NCBI GenBank assembly: GCA_949130485.1
Contig: OX422184.1
Coordinates: 16,764,324 to 16,828,323 of the forward strand
DNA length: 64,000 bases
Direction of reading: 5' to 3'
Origin: Agelas oroides
Taxonomy: Eukaryota; Porifera; Demospongiae; Agelasida; Agelasidae
In this document: positions 11,931 to 23,481 of the stretch, in pieces
Numbering within the stretch: the stretch's first letter is position 1
Layout of the letters: every line of letters starts with the position of its first letter
The notes under the pieces: generated by a model
Told to the model about the DNA's origin: nothing
The model's input: only the letters and a program-made list of their open reading frames with translations
The model's database searches: none
Translations under genes and position numbers: made by a program

Positions 11931-12490
11931 ACAACCACCAGCTCACAAACTAGTACATAGGCATCAACAACCAGCTCACAAACTAGTATGTAGGCATCAA
12001 CCACCAGCTCACAAACTAGTACGTAGGCATCAACCACCAGCTCACAAACTAGTACGTAGGCATCAACCACCAGCTCACAAACTAGTACGTAGGCATCAAC
12101 CACCAGCTCACAAACTAGTACGTAGGCATCAACCACCAGCTCACAAACTAGTACGTAGGCATCAACCACCAGCTCACAAACTAGTACGTAGGCATCAACC
12201 ACCAGCTCACAAACTAGTACGTAGGCATCAACCACCAGCTCACAAACTAGTACGTAGGCATCAACCACCAGCTCACAAACTAGTACGTAGGCATCAACCA
12301 CCAGCTCACAAACTAGTACGTAGGCATCAACCACCAGCTCACAAACTAGTACGTAGGCATCAACCACCAGCTCACAAACTAGTACGTAGGCATCAACCAC
12401 CAGCTCACAAACTAGTACGTAGGCATCAACCACCAGCTCACAAACTAGTACGTAGGCATCAACCACCAGCTCACAAACTAGTACGTAGGC
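11931..12490. repeat. 33-bp minisatellite, about 17 copies
   Basis: A 33-bp unit containing ACCAGCTCACAAACTAGTAC is repeated head to tail about 17 times. The copies are nearly identical; the first two carry single-base variants. Because 33 is a multiple of three, the - strand stays open for 251 codons, reading as an 11-residue repeat AYVLVCELVVD. There is no splice or promoter context, so I treat the frame as a by-product of the period, not a gene. Confidence 0.9.
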
Positions 12491-14287
12491 AAACAAACTT
12501 TTATAATATACATGCCACTCAACACAGGCCAGTCTCAGTAGCTTTGTGTACATGTACCATAATTCATGCAACCCACATGGACTCCTGTTGAGTTTTATGT
12601 CACCTTATGAGTTCTGATGCATTGGTACACTTGTAATCTGCACTGAATACCTTTGGAAGAGCTGTAGAACAGTTGGCTGGATACCTTGCTAACCAAGCAG
12701 TCAGCAGTTGAGGTCAAAGTACAAGAGTCATATGATCCATGTCAGCATGAGACAAGGTCACGCCCATAGCTCCACCCACCGAATGCGGCATTCGGCCTGT
12801 GCCTAGCAGGAACCATAATTATACGTGAGCACATTGTCTGACGTGCTCTTCATTCTGTTTCACCATCTGTCATCCAACCTGCTATTCTGACAACTATCTC
12901 TCATTGCTAAAACTGGAATTTGATGTCAGCTGCCTTAAAATATGGATGCAGCACTCATATGCTCTGCTGCATGCTGTCCGCAAATAGCCTCAGAAGCAAT
13001 CTCAGAGCATCTAAATTTTACAATTTCCAACTTCCTGTAAAAGTGTCATAAATGAAGTATATATGCACAGCTTGTGGGTGTGTGAATACATTCAAATGTA
13101 AAGTAACCTCAGTCTATTTTGCTGATATAGCAACTTAGGGTTAGCTTTTGCTATTTTGTGTCCTTTGCATATATGCAAGAACTTCTATAAAAAAAATAAA
13201 TAAAAAATAAAATGTTCCCTCCCATCCGCTCCAAATTCTAACAGAGCATAAATATATATGTGTTTTGCTCTATATAAGTTCCACCATGAATATTATTGAG
13301 TCCCACCCCTAATGTCATGCCACCACAACAACAACCATTGAATGGAGATTCATAAGCATGAATAGTATACCAGAGCTGCATGGCTAGGACTATCACTGGG
13401 CGGAAAATATTTATAGTCATGTTGTGGTTCAGAGATCCACCCCTAATGACCAGCACAGATAATTTAACAATAACACAATGAACTTTCCACTTCACAACGA
13501 ATATTCACAAGCATGAATAGTATCCATTGCAGTGCTTAGAACCACCAATCAAAATCAGGCATTATTATAATGCTCATGTTTCTGAACTATCTACAGCCAT
13601 GCATGGTGTCTTGATCAGACAAAACTCGATCACTCAAATTGTGACATGGAGGTTGGCCAATGACTGGATAACTTGTGCAACCCAACTTTACCACTGTGTT
13701 ATTAGCTTCAGTTCTTTGAAATTGTATGGGCGAACTCTGCATGCCAGGCTAAATGATATTATACCTTCGTGGCTGTACATGTGAGAGAAATATTTGGGGG
13801 AGGCCTGGGAACGCGGCTAGCCGATAATTTTTAGCGCCCTACGCCTGAGAACACACCCAGCAGCTACCGAAATCATAGTGTCGGCTGTAAAGAGATCATT
13901 TGCAGATTCTCTAAAATTGACGAAAGCTTTACCGCAAGCGGCAGCAGTGGACAGCAGTGGACAGTACAAAGAACGCAACCATAGTCGCAGAACTTCAGTT
14001 GAGTATTATCGTATCACTGCTGCATGTGTAAGTTACAGAGCGTGTTATAGTTTGATTGTTTTATTTAAACTGGGCTTTTGTTGGCAACTTTGTAAAGTGA
14101 TAGCGCCGGACGTATCACTAAGAGCCTAGCATATTTTGATTGTATTATAGTTGGCTGCAGAATTTTTCTTCCCCGCATGAAACCAGCGCTCAGCCCTACC
14201 GTCTGTTAAACATTAATACCCACCGCATGCGCATATATATGTTTGCTAAGCAAAGACGTAGATGTCAAGCATGTTGGACCGGATTAT
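12491..14287. other. Intergenic, no recognised gene
   Basis: Only short open frames without splice context occur here. Around 13798-13815 a GGCCTGGGAACGCGGCTAG fragment matches the terminal motif of the 9-bp-duplication MITE family, but no partner end was found. A short A-rich low-complexity run sits at 13190-13212. Confidence 0.3.
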
Positions 14288-14758
14288 GAACGCCATTGTC
14301 ATTAGAGGAGGCTGGAAGCTAGTAATTAGTGATGCGCGTAAGGCAGCAAGTGCTACATGATGGCGTAGTGAAATGTGAATCAATTTACACAACGGCGCCC
14401 TCGCTTGTTCGGAACAAAACTCGCTCAGTGGATACTGCCAGGTGAGCTCTAGATCGCACGCTATAATTCTTCATTGTAAGTGAAGCATTTGAGCGGTTCC
14501 TTTGGAATCCCCTCAGACTACTTTCCGCATCACGAAGTGCCATAGCGGGCGATCTAGAGCTCACTTATCAGTATGAACGCCTGAGCGAGTTTCGTCGTTC
14601 TGAACAAGCGAGTGTTTTCACCTTTCACTATATGGGCCTGAATGGCAGCCAGTATAATTACGTCATCACTTAGAACTAATTGCTATCCTGCGCGCATCAC
14701 TAATTACTAGCTTCCAACCTCCTCTGATTGTCATTATGCTATAATGACAATGGCGTTC
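14288..14758. mobile_element. Fold-back element with long inverted arms
   Basis: The outer ends are inverted, GAACGCCATTGTCAT at 14288 and ATGACAATGGCGTTC ending at 14758. Complementary arms extend inward past TTGTTCGGAAC/GTTCTGAACAA to GAGCTCTAGATCGC at 14444-14457 and its complement near 14549. The arms total roughly 170-200 bp each and differ by small indels. No transposase and no clear target duplication, so the superfamily is unknown. Confidence 0.7.
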
Positions 14759-15299
14759 ATCGCCCCATATCAGTGCCTTCAGTAGCGATCGCAAAGCATC
14801 TAACCTCACCTCCCACACTGTGGGATGCTTTCTAAGGGTGACGTCTATTAATATTACCTGGAGCTCTTTAGTGAATTTTTGCTATGTTAGTGCCACAGTA
14901 TAAATCCCAAATACATGCAACATGTTTTTTTTTGTACAGTACAAAATAGTTTACTAACTGGCTGAGCAACAGCAAAGGTGTAATGGCTCACTGATCAGTT
15001 GAACAGACTATCAACAGTGCAAAAGTGTACTAGTTCACTGATTGGTTGAACAAGTGTGCTAAAGTGCAATAGCTTGCTGATTGGTCAAAACATAAGATAA
15101 GCAATAACAATTTACTTTAATCTATAAAATATACAGCACTCATCGCAGGTCTTAGATATACAGAATAGCAAGTAAGCTTCACTTCAGTCTACATGTAATG
15201 GCTATGCTTATTGTTAGAAGTTAGATTGTGACCTAACTATATACGATTCCCTGTTCCCTGTTCCATGTTTTCCCTAATGTAATCAGGCCAGTTAATTAA

Positions 15300-15800
15300 T
15301 GACTTACATATTTAAGGTAGGACAAGCTGGTTTGTCCACCTGCTTTCAAACCACCTGCATTCAAGTCACCGTTTTCTTTCCACTTGGGGTACGGTCATGC
15401 CCCCTGCGTAGACAAGTCTTGCAAAAACAAAGGAACTGATGACTATTTCAGTCCCTCAGCTATAGTATTTAGCATACTGTAGTAAGTAGGAATGATACTT
15501 ACTGGGCCTTCTAGGCCTGCATGGTGTTTAGTACCATCTTCACAGACAGGTGTATCTGATTAAAGAGAGTGACCAGAACCTCCTGTTATCACATTGAATA
15601 ATGTAAAAAAATATATAGTAAACTGGATGATGTGGGCATTTTGTGACGTACCCATAGGAAACATGAGTGCTGACTACTGTTCTCCAACTGGGCTGTGTTT
15701 GTAGGCCATCACCCAGGGGTAGAAATGCCCACTAGTGTGTTCTGAGTTGTCCACATGCTTCAAGTCTATCTCCACCTCTCCAGCCTGTAACACTCAAATT
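15300..15800 (-). CDS. Possible minus-strand exons of an unrecognised gene
   Basis: Two or three short segments look exonic on the - strand. One spans about 15787-15670, after a TGTTACAG acceptor, and encodes EVEIDLKHVDNSEHTSG. Another spans 15560-15505, between a pyrimidine-rich TTTAATCAG acceptor and a GTAAGT donor, and encodes TPVCEDGTKHHAGLEGP. A third is near 15420-15310. They do not join into one uninterrupted frame in an obvious way, and I do not recognise the protein. The amino-acid composition is more protein-like than that of surrounding open frames. Confidence 0.25.
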
Positions 15801-16157
15801 ACTATTCTAATTACGTAGCTCCTGTTTTGTAGCTAGACATTCTGGTTCATGACTACATGTGGGAGTTGGTGGTGGAATTTCCTCCCTATAATTTTGCTTA
15901 AATCTATGCAAGTTAAGTAGCCATCACCAAAAGTAGAATTGAGCACCATGCATGTGGTGTAATCTCCTCTGTGAATTTAATGGTGAATGAAATGCTATGC
16001 CTAGTGCATGTGTATATGATAACAAGATAAGCAAGTTGTCAGTGTAACAGAGTAATAATAATTTTATTACCCAAACAATTCAATCTATAGAAAACAAACT
16101 GTAGTCAAAAGCTTTACCATGCATTTCTCATTACAGTAGTGCCAATTGCACCTGCAG

Positions 16158-16313
16158 ATCATGACCACAATGAACTTCTTTTGGATCGCTGGTACCATCT
16201 TGATAGCAGTACTCATCAACTTCATGGTGTCGGCAGTCTTTGGCTTCAACTTACTGAGTAGGATCTACCAGCTGGTGTTGCGTTGGTTGAGAGAGCCAGA
16301 AGACATGGAGGAG
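16158..16313 (+). CDS. Transmembrane exon (copy 2), probably 5' exon of the kelch gene
   Basis: This is a 156-nt, 52-codon exon with a TTGCACCTGCAG acceptor and a GAG|GTGAGA donor, phase 0 at both ends. It is a paralogue of 1296-1442, sharing FFWI.GTILIA, VFGFNLLSR.YQ and the final MEE, with three extra codons in the hydrophobic stretch. The intronic DNA just upstream is also alignable (ATGCATTT.CATTACA, then TGTGCCA or AGTGCCA), showing that a genomic segment was duplicated, not just the exon. The donor is phase-compatible with the first kelch exon at 17705, giving ...DMEE joined to VEDAEPQP. No N-terminal exon or start codon is identified. Confidence 0.5.
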
Positions 16314-16569
16314 GTGAGATAGAAAATACATCTCTCTGGCATGACATCCATGAGATTAATAAAGTTTTATTGATACTGCTTGATAGTCAACAAGATAGCC
16401 GAGTTGTTTTTGTTATCATCAAGCCTTACTTCAGGCATATAATGCTAACAGAAGGGAAGGAATTAAGGAGGAAACACACATGTATTACATTAGTAAGAAT
16501 GTCAAAACACCAATTTCTTATATATACTCCCATTCCTGCACCTTTTATTGATCCACAGAGCAGCAAGGG

Positions 16570-17180
16570 TTAAGACGTTGCGGTGTCAGGTGGGGGAGCA
16601 CCAACACTGCTATACACATCGTAGCTCTCATTTGTTGAGGCAAGGCTCACATAATTGCGTAAATTGAGTCTTTTCCTAATGCGTGGGGGTCGTTGAGGGA
16701 GAGGGGGGGGTGATGGCCACTTATCGTTGGTTATGCTATTTGTGGGGGTGGAGCTAAATAGTTCGGGAGATCCAGATATTAATTGTTCATGCTGGCATGT
16801 TAGACTAGTGGTGGGGCTAAGTTGGGGGGGGGGGGGGGGGGGGGGGCTGGTCCTATATAGGGGGAGTCAGGGGTGGGGGGGTGGGCAGGGCTTGAAGTGG
16901 GTGTGGGGCTGAATAGTAGGGGGGAGGGGCAACGGTTAACAGATATTAAACTATTTGTACTGGGCATGCAAGGCGTTACCGAGAGGAACAACCCGAATTG
17001 GCTGTTTGGCGTCTCTAGTATAGTGTTGACGCTGTCAGCCTGCATCTGGGGAGGCTCTGATAGTATCTCCGGGGAGGTGATTGGGGTGTGTTCCTCGATG
17101 TAAATCTCCCTGGACCGTAGTTTGTATCTCAGGGTGTGGGTCGTTTCAAAAGTTGACGTCATCTCTGCGGCACTGTGGTA
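16570..17180 (-). CDS. Terminal exon: proline-rich, tyrosine-containing tail
   Basis: On the - strand a frame opens after a strong acceptor (TTTGTGTCCTCATCAG) at 17181 and runs to TAA at 16570-16572. It is broken only by a one-base frame change at a 23-G run (16824-16846), a classic site of sequencing or replication slippage. The roughly 200 residues are hydrophilic and proline-rich. They carry spaced tyrosines in acidic or polar contexts (REIYIEEH, RNYVSLAST, ESYDVYSSV), as in receptor cytoplasmic tails. The stop is preceded by VGAPPPDTATS, and a similar VGAPP...stop segment occurs near 32330 on the same strand. Upstream exons would have to lie to the right, overlapping the kelch gene on the other strand; none was found. 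The family is unknown, and C-rich DNA stays open easily, so caution is needed. Confidence 0.4.
16824..16846. repeat. 23-base G homopolymer
   Basis: This is an uninterrupted G run on the + strand. It lies within the open - strand tail exon, and the reading frame shifts exactly here, so its true length decides whether that frame is intact. Confidence 0.9.
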
Positions 17181-17704
17181 CTGATGAGGACACAAATCGA
17201 CAGTAGGTGGGGTTTGGAAACTTTAATTTTCACTTTCAGCTCCCCCTAGCATGTGTGCGCTACTGCATGCACAAATACATTGATCCCATAAGGCAGTATA
17301 ATACAGAATAGCACAAGTCTAATGGCAACAGACTAGTTCTAATCTATTATAATGCCCTAAAAATTTCCAAAGTATGATTGAAAGGATGTTTGTCAGATAC
17401 TGCCTTTAATCGATGTTGATAGTACCTTAATACATACAACTCTCAAACTGAACATTTATAGTTTCAACCCTTTTGTTCGCATTGTCACCTGGTACATGCT
17501 GATTGACGTTTCATGTTGCCTGCACATAGTTTTCTTATTAGCCAACCCTAACCTTATATATGCAAAATACAGTTCTACACCCTATCTTCTCAGGGAGCAC
17601 GTTGATTAGAAACCAGCAAGAAGAATGTTCACATAGGTTACTAACTAGCATTTGAGTTCTGTATGAAGCTACCCTATACTATACTATTATTCTTATATAT
17701 GCAG

Positions 17705-19723
17705 GTTGAAGATGCTGAACCCCAACCTAGGTGGGGGCATCTGGCTGTTACTCTTGGCTCCAAAGTGTATGTGTGGGGTGGTAAGGGTTCCACCACAGAG
17801 GATCGCAGATTTCTTCGAGTGTTTGAGATGCACACAAAGAAGTGGCTGAGGAGGAGAACCAAGGGAACTCTGCCACATGGCTACATTGCATGTGCCTACA
17901 CTCTTATAGGCAGTGTGCTGTATGTGTTTGGAGGGACAGATGGTCCATCGTACTACAATGACATCTATCGAATTGAACTTGACAAAACTCTGAAATGGGA
18001 GAAGTGCAAAGTACGAAATCCAGATCAAAAACAAAATCAAGACCAAGAAGAGAATCCAGTTCCCATGAAAAAGCGCAGTACTGGAATGATAGCTAGAAAA
18101 ACAAAAACTGGCTATGAACTTGTTGTGTTTGGGGGCTATGGTGCACCATGTGCGGACAGTTTACCAGGTAGCACCAGTCATCGTACCAATGAAGTTCACA
18201 CATTCAACATTGAAAAAGGTTGGTTTCTAATAAAATGTATGATGCGGTTGCTATTATGAAGCAAATACTTCTCTTCCCAGGTGAATGGTCTGCTCAGGAT
18301 GTTGAAAGTCGGATCCCAGTACCTGAGTGGGATAGCTTTACACTCACTAAAATTGATGATGAACATGCCATTGTGTTTGCTGGAGTCCAGCAAGGTCCTG
18401 GTGCCGTCAATGATGTATACTGTCTACAAATGAAGGACAGTGTTACTACAGATGATCCAGAATGGGTGCGCAAAAAATATCAGTAATGAGAATATGCTCA
18501 ATCTGTAATACTTGAATACATGTTCAGGTGGCCAACTTTATTTCCAGGATATTAGAATAACTCTTATGCCTTCATTTACCTAGCATGATATAAGATTTCC
18601 TAACAAGTTGGCAATATTATTTAAAGTAGCCCTGTGCTTTATCATTCTATTTGCAGTCATGGGTGAGAGTTGCAACTGGGGAGAAAGGTATGCCATCTGC
18701 AAGAAGAGATCATGCAACCGTTCTTCTGGGTACTTCGCCACATCCCCGGCTGTTTATGACTGGTGGTATTGATAGGAACTGGCGTTCACTGGGTGATGCA
18801 TGGATCCTTGATCTAAAGAAAGACGATGAAGGAAAAATAAAGCGAGGTTCTTGGCTTAAGGTGAATGGTATTAATACTGGCATGTCCAAATGACAGCAAA
18901 ATATGCTTTAACCCTTGAAACCCTGAATATTTTTCACTTGAGACTAGTTTTAGCCTATACATGCCTTAACGCACCGTGTCTCCATTTCTGTCCAAGCTCT
19001 GACTCCAAAACTGAACCCAAGTCCACTGCCATCCTTAACAAGCAGACTCGTGACCTTAACCACGCCCACACATTAACGAGCATGCAATAGTCAGCACTCT
19101 TGGTTGTCAAACACCCGCTCAGAGACCAAGCAGCCTTCCCTGCCAGAAATGAACCCCCTACAGGGTGAGAGTCGCGTTTTCTAAGCCTGTCCATGCAGCC
19201 AGGACAAGAATTAGCCTACCTGGTCCCAACCATGGCGCTTTGACAGCCAAGCCTAGCAGCCACCATGTGCATGTCACCCTGCGGGTGACCGCACCCACCT
19301 CCTCCTGTCCCACCCTTTCTGCTGACGCAGAGACCATCTTTTCTGCGCAGTATGATGTAACCAAAAGTGCACTATAGGGTTAAACTTTTTACACCAATAT
19401 TTCACACTCAGTGCATGTAATTTCTTGATTCATCTCAGTTTGTGGATCAAGAGGCTAACAATACTGACAATACTGAACCTCTGAAGCCCAGATTTGCCCT
19501 CACCGCAAACAAATGTGAAAGGCTTGGATGTGAGGATTTTCACTTGATGATATTTGGAGGAACAACAGATTCGGAGTACGAAGTGATAGCAGAAACTGCA
19601 CTAGGTAAACAGGATCAGTTGACAGCAGAGCAGTGCAATGATTTATGCACTTGTACTTCTTATTTTTACACAGTTGGAAGTTTTGATTTCAAGAAAAACA
19701 CTATGAAGGTTAACAAACCGTGA
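17705..19723 (+). CDS. Kelch-repeat protein, multi-exon
   Basis: Five in-frame exons are read: 17705-18218, 18281-18465, 18657-18860, 19439-19604 and 19674-19723 (TGA). All introns are GT-AG, and together the exons give 373 codons. The protein carries kelch motifs with the double glycine and downstream aromatic: KVYVWGGKG, VLYVFGGTDG, LVVFGGYGA, IVFAGVQQ, LFMTGGIDR and LMIFGGTTD. That is about six blades, enough for one beta-propeller, a protein-interaction scaffold. There is no BTB/BACK segment. The first exon follows an acceptor (TATATGCAG) and lacks a start ATG, so a 5' exon is needed; the transmembrane exon at 16158-16313 fits in phase. The 19605-19673 intron is inferred from its pyrimidine-rich acceptor; reading through it also stays open. 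The intron at 18861-19438 contains a piggyBac-like MITE. The kelch assignment is secure; substrate or partner is unknown. Confidence 0.8.
18908..19383. mobile_element. piggyBac-like MITE inside a kelch-gene intron
   Basis: TTAA is duplicated at 18908-18911 and 19380-19383. The element begins CCCTTGAAACCC and ends CACTATAGGG, CCC/GGG termini as in piggyBac. There is no transposase. The right part (about 19175-19379) is closely repeated at 58564-58790, showing a dispersed family. It lies wholly within an intron in an intact gene, so it appears tolerated. Confidence 0.65.
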
Positions 19724-20742
19724 GGTTCAAGTTGGAGATTTGCTTTTCTAGTAGCTAGTTGTTTTTCATTTTTTTGCAATAACTTTGTTAGCAATTATTT
19801 TGTATGCACAATTAGATTCCCAGCTGTATCATAGTGTGGCCAATGCAGTACACAAATATAGCATACCTTTTTCTATTCCTTTGCCCTTAAACTTTGTTAG
19901 CAATATTGATACACAGCTAAAGGCAATGACAATTGATTTTGTATTTAGCCAGTCCCTGCTGTATTGATGCAACAATGCAGTATAATAGTAAAAAAAAATT
20001 GATTCCACTTGTCATACAGTAGATGCAGTCCTTTGCTAGCTATATTCTACATGTTTGAATTATGTGCTAGTATGGTGGTAAACTTTTACTTCCGACTGGG
20101 ATATGTTGAGAAGTTCACTGTTGGACCACCTTTGCCATAATTCTGGTAGCTTGTCACTTCCAGTATAATTTATCATAGATCCCATTAACTAATTGACAAT
20201 GACAACAGAACTTGTAAAAATGTAAATAAGCTGAATGAGTGGTATAATCCTGGTCGGAATAATTGTACAATGTCAATCACCATCAAGTTTCAGTTACTGT
20301 GGCATCATGTCTCTCAACACCTGCATATCTGATTAGCAACTGTAAAAGAAGCTTTTGCTACCTACTTGAAGGCAACTTGGTGTAGTAGCCGGGAAAATGC
20401 CAGTTTCAAGTATAACAATAGCTATTACAATTAACTATTTGATTGTGAGATCTGTATGCTTGGTGTTGTCATGTGTATTCACTTCGCACATTACACCCCA
20501 AGATGCAATAATATAATATAACCAGGCCAGAGGATGCGTTGGACATCCAATCTGAGTTGATATTCGTTAATGGCATGGTGCACTTATCCCAGGAATGAAA
20601 CTTTGGTATACCAACAACTCTCCCTTCACCAGCTACACCACCGTCACCCCTTACAGCGACTCCCGAAGCGATTTTTCCACTTACGTGACGTCACACGTTC
20701 GATATACTACGTATAAAATCATTGCGTGTATTGAGCGCGCGC
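19724..20742. other. Region downstream of the kelch gene, no gene seen
   Basis: AT-rich sequence, probably the 3' untranslated region and spacer. Stops are frequent in all frames, and no inverted termini were found. Confidence 0.3.
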
Positions 20743-21105
20743 TACCGTGCTTGGGAGAAGCTAAGCTAAGTTCACTGCGATCCATGTTGCGGTTACGTCA
20801 TCTTATTGAATATTCATAAGCAACCCATCGCGCGCACTTGTTAAATATTTATAGTCCGTTGTGCTGCCGTGGATTAAGACCGAATAGTGTGCTTGTCGTC
20901 CGTTGTGGCTTGTTGGCTAAATGGTTAAGGGTAAGGGTTAGGGTTAGGGCCTGGGCCAGGGAATGTTTCCTCTGGTCTTATAAGTGTGGTGAACATCTTC
21001 ATCTTCGGTGGTTCGGTAAGTGCGCGACGGATTACTTATGAATATTCAATATTGACGTAACCGCAACATGGATCGAGGTGAACTTAGCCTCTCCCTACCG
21101 TGCTT
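20743..21105. mobile_element. MULE-like MITE carrying TTAGGG repeats
   Basis: The element spans 20753-21095 (343 bp) and has inverted ends GGGAGAAGCTAAG and CTTAGCCTCTCCC. The inverted similarity extends inward over about 90 bp (GCGATCCATGTTGCGGTTACG and complement). A perfect 10-bp direct repeat TACCGTGCTT flanks it at 20743-20752 and 21096-21105, a length typical of Mutator-like transposition. The centre contains a short telomere-type array (GGTTAAGGGTAAGGGTTAGG...) at 20922-20950. A relative with the same internal segment is at 42999-43386. No transposase is encoded. Confidence 0.8.
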
Positions 21106-22179
21106 CGGGCTAATATTATGGCGCGTAACGCGGGAGTATAAAGCAGGTGAAGGCGTGCATTGATAAACTGATGTCTGGCTCCTCCCTTGAGGGTAAAGCT
21201 TTTTTTAAGAAACCACAAAACTCTGAACTCTAAGGCTTTCTACTTCAGGTCTTGTAGCTAAGTAGCAGTGCACTTCGTTTTCCTAAAGCCTACTAACAAA
21301 GATTTCACCTATGTATAGCACTGAACTCTAAAGTGTTTGAGCCAAGGTAAACCTGCAGCACTAACCTCCTATGAGCATCTTGGGGTGTGGTTACGTTGCT
21401 CGTTAATATCAGAAACAATTATTACAAGGATCACTCATTACAATTAATGTTATATACCTCTAGGTAATTGGTGAAAAGCTGCACATTACAATGGTAATGA
21501 ATATACATACTTATGCTTCTTCTCCAGAAGGTTTAATGTTGATACTATATACACTTTGAAATAGGTGCATGTAAGTTATGAATGTATTCACTGTCCAAAC
21601 ACTGAGGTTACGATAAAAGGAAAATCAACCAGGAAAATGATGTAGCCTGCCTTAGATTCATCCAAAGAATTAAGAGATGATTGACTTCAGGTACATTTAG
21701 TCATATACAATTATCTAGATGCATACTTGCTGTAATTGGTACTCTGGCCAAGTCTAAGTGCATGCATGCAAGACTCCATGATACCTTCTTTGCATCTCCT
21801 TGACTTTTACAAGTGAGAGTACATCACTAATAAGATTGATTGTGCTCTCTGAATTGCTGGATCACATAACGCAATCATTAAAACTGGGCAAATATATAAT
21901 TATATACATATACACTTTCCCTACTCCTGACATATATGCCAGACCAACATTGTTTTTTTCGGTTTCAGGTGCTCCCTCACTTATAGAAATGCTTTGAAAT
22001 GCTTTGACTCAAATATACAACCTCTTCATAATAATAATAAGCATTATCATGGAGTGTACTCTAAACAAATTTGTTGTACTCTGTAACACATATATGTCCC
22101 TTTTTCGTTAATCATGGTAACTGTGACAAACTCATATTGAGGTATATGCATGTCATGGGAGAAGCATTCTTTTGTACTT
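21106..22179. other. Spacer without recognised feature
   Basis: No exon, repeat pair or element boundary could be supported. Short open frames lack splice context. Confidence 0.25.
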
Positions 22180-23454
22180 GATGCATGAGATGAGCTAGAT
22201 TCCAGATGAACCGTGAAAATCTGAAACAGTCCTCTTCCAGGAACTTATTCGAGCCGGAAAAGCATTCTCTGGACAAGGCTACCATCAATGTTTTCATCCA
22301 TCTGGTTACTTGTGAGATTTTGTGTGACCAAGAATTGGGATTGTTGGTTTCAAACTAATGAGCATTTTAACACATGTCTAAAGTCTGAAATGAAACAAGC
22401 TGCTGGAGCACTTGACAAATTCTTCATACTGTGGAGGATAATCTACTTATAAAAAGGATATACTCTCTTCCTCTAAATGCTGCAATATTTGTTTACTTCT
22501 TCTGTGCTTGTGACTATACTTACCTGCAACATATACCATAAACTTTTTCAACTACTTGTCTACCATTATATCATTTGTAATGCAGTATATAGATACAGGT
22601 CAACACCAACAGCTCCCTTTTGAAAATTTCTAAGTGAGGAGGTTAGTGCATGAACCATTTTAACCAATTTGTGAACTGGTGTGTTTTGCTGGTCACATTC
22701 TTGTCTGCTGCTATGCATGATATTGCATGGTGTTATGGAACCTATGAACCTTTTAAAATTAATGCAATCTGTAAAGAGCTTGGTTACACATGGTGAAGGA
22801 ACAACATACCACTTCCTGCATCTATATCTCTTGAAGAACTCCTGGCTGTATATTACATTTCCAAAATGACAACAGATATGTACTCAAGTGAAAGTCCTCA
22901 AAGAAAAGCTTTATCAGTCTCGATCAGTTAAGTGCTGTGTTTGAAGGCTTTTACAAAGTAAGGGATTCAGGACGGTGTAGCTGAAACTGTGCAAACAGAA
23001 AGGAAGAAGTCTGAAGATAAAACTTTTCTAGTGTCTCTGATGAATTGTCTTAATGAAACTCAGGATGCAAAATTTGTAAAGGAAATGTATAGCATTGAAT
23101 CATAGTTGCGCAAGTCTTAGACCATCTGATGCACTGTTAGTTGTCCACTCTTGACACAGCACTTGTAATTGTGTGTTTCAGTGCAGATCTTTCAACTGCA
23201 CATCATCACAGCAAATATACCACATGTTGAAATAAACTTATCCTCTAACAAAATGAACACTGAGAGAACTAACCAGATTGCTGACATTTTATAGTACTTT
23301 AACTCACTCATTCTCGGCTTTTGAATGTCTTGGTGGATAACTGGTTACTTATTGAACTGATATGTTCACTTTACAGGAGAAGCTGGAGAGTTACATCTAT
23401 ATATGCTAAGAAGCAATCACTCACTGCAGTCTGTAGACATCACCTCTTCTACAA

Positions 23455-23481
23455 CCCCCCCCCCCCCCCCCCCCCCCCCCC
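23455..23481. repeat. 27-base C homopolymer
   Basis: An uninterrupted C run inside the NLR pseudogene. The functional paralogue has ordinary sequence (around 6345-6360) at the aligned place, so the run expanded or was inserted after duplication. Confidence 0.9.

Noticed and set aside
11816..12571. 251-codon open frame through the 33-bp minisatellite
   Set aside because: The period is divisible by three, so openness is automatic. Edges show no splice sites or start context.
16800..17195. 131-codon proline-rich frame as a complete small protein
   Set aside because: It opens behind a splice acceptor and continues beyond the G run in a shifted frame to a later stop, so it is better read as part of a terminal exon.
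20922..20950. TTAGGG array as a chromosome end
   Set aside because: It is short and lies inside a MITE with complete ends and target duplication; unique sequence continues on both sides.
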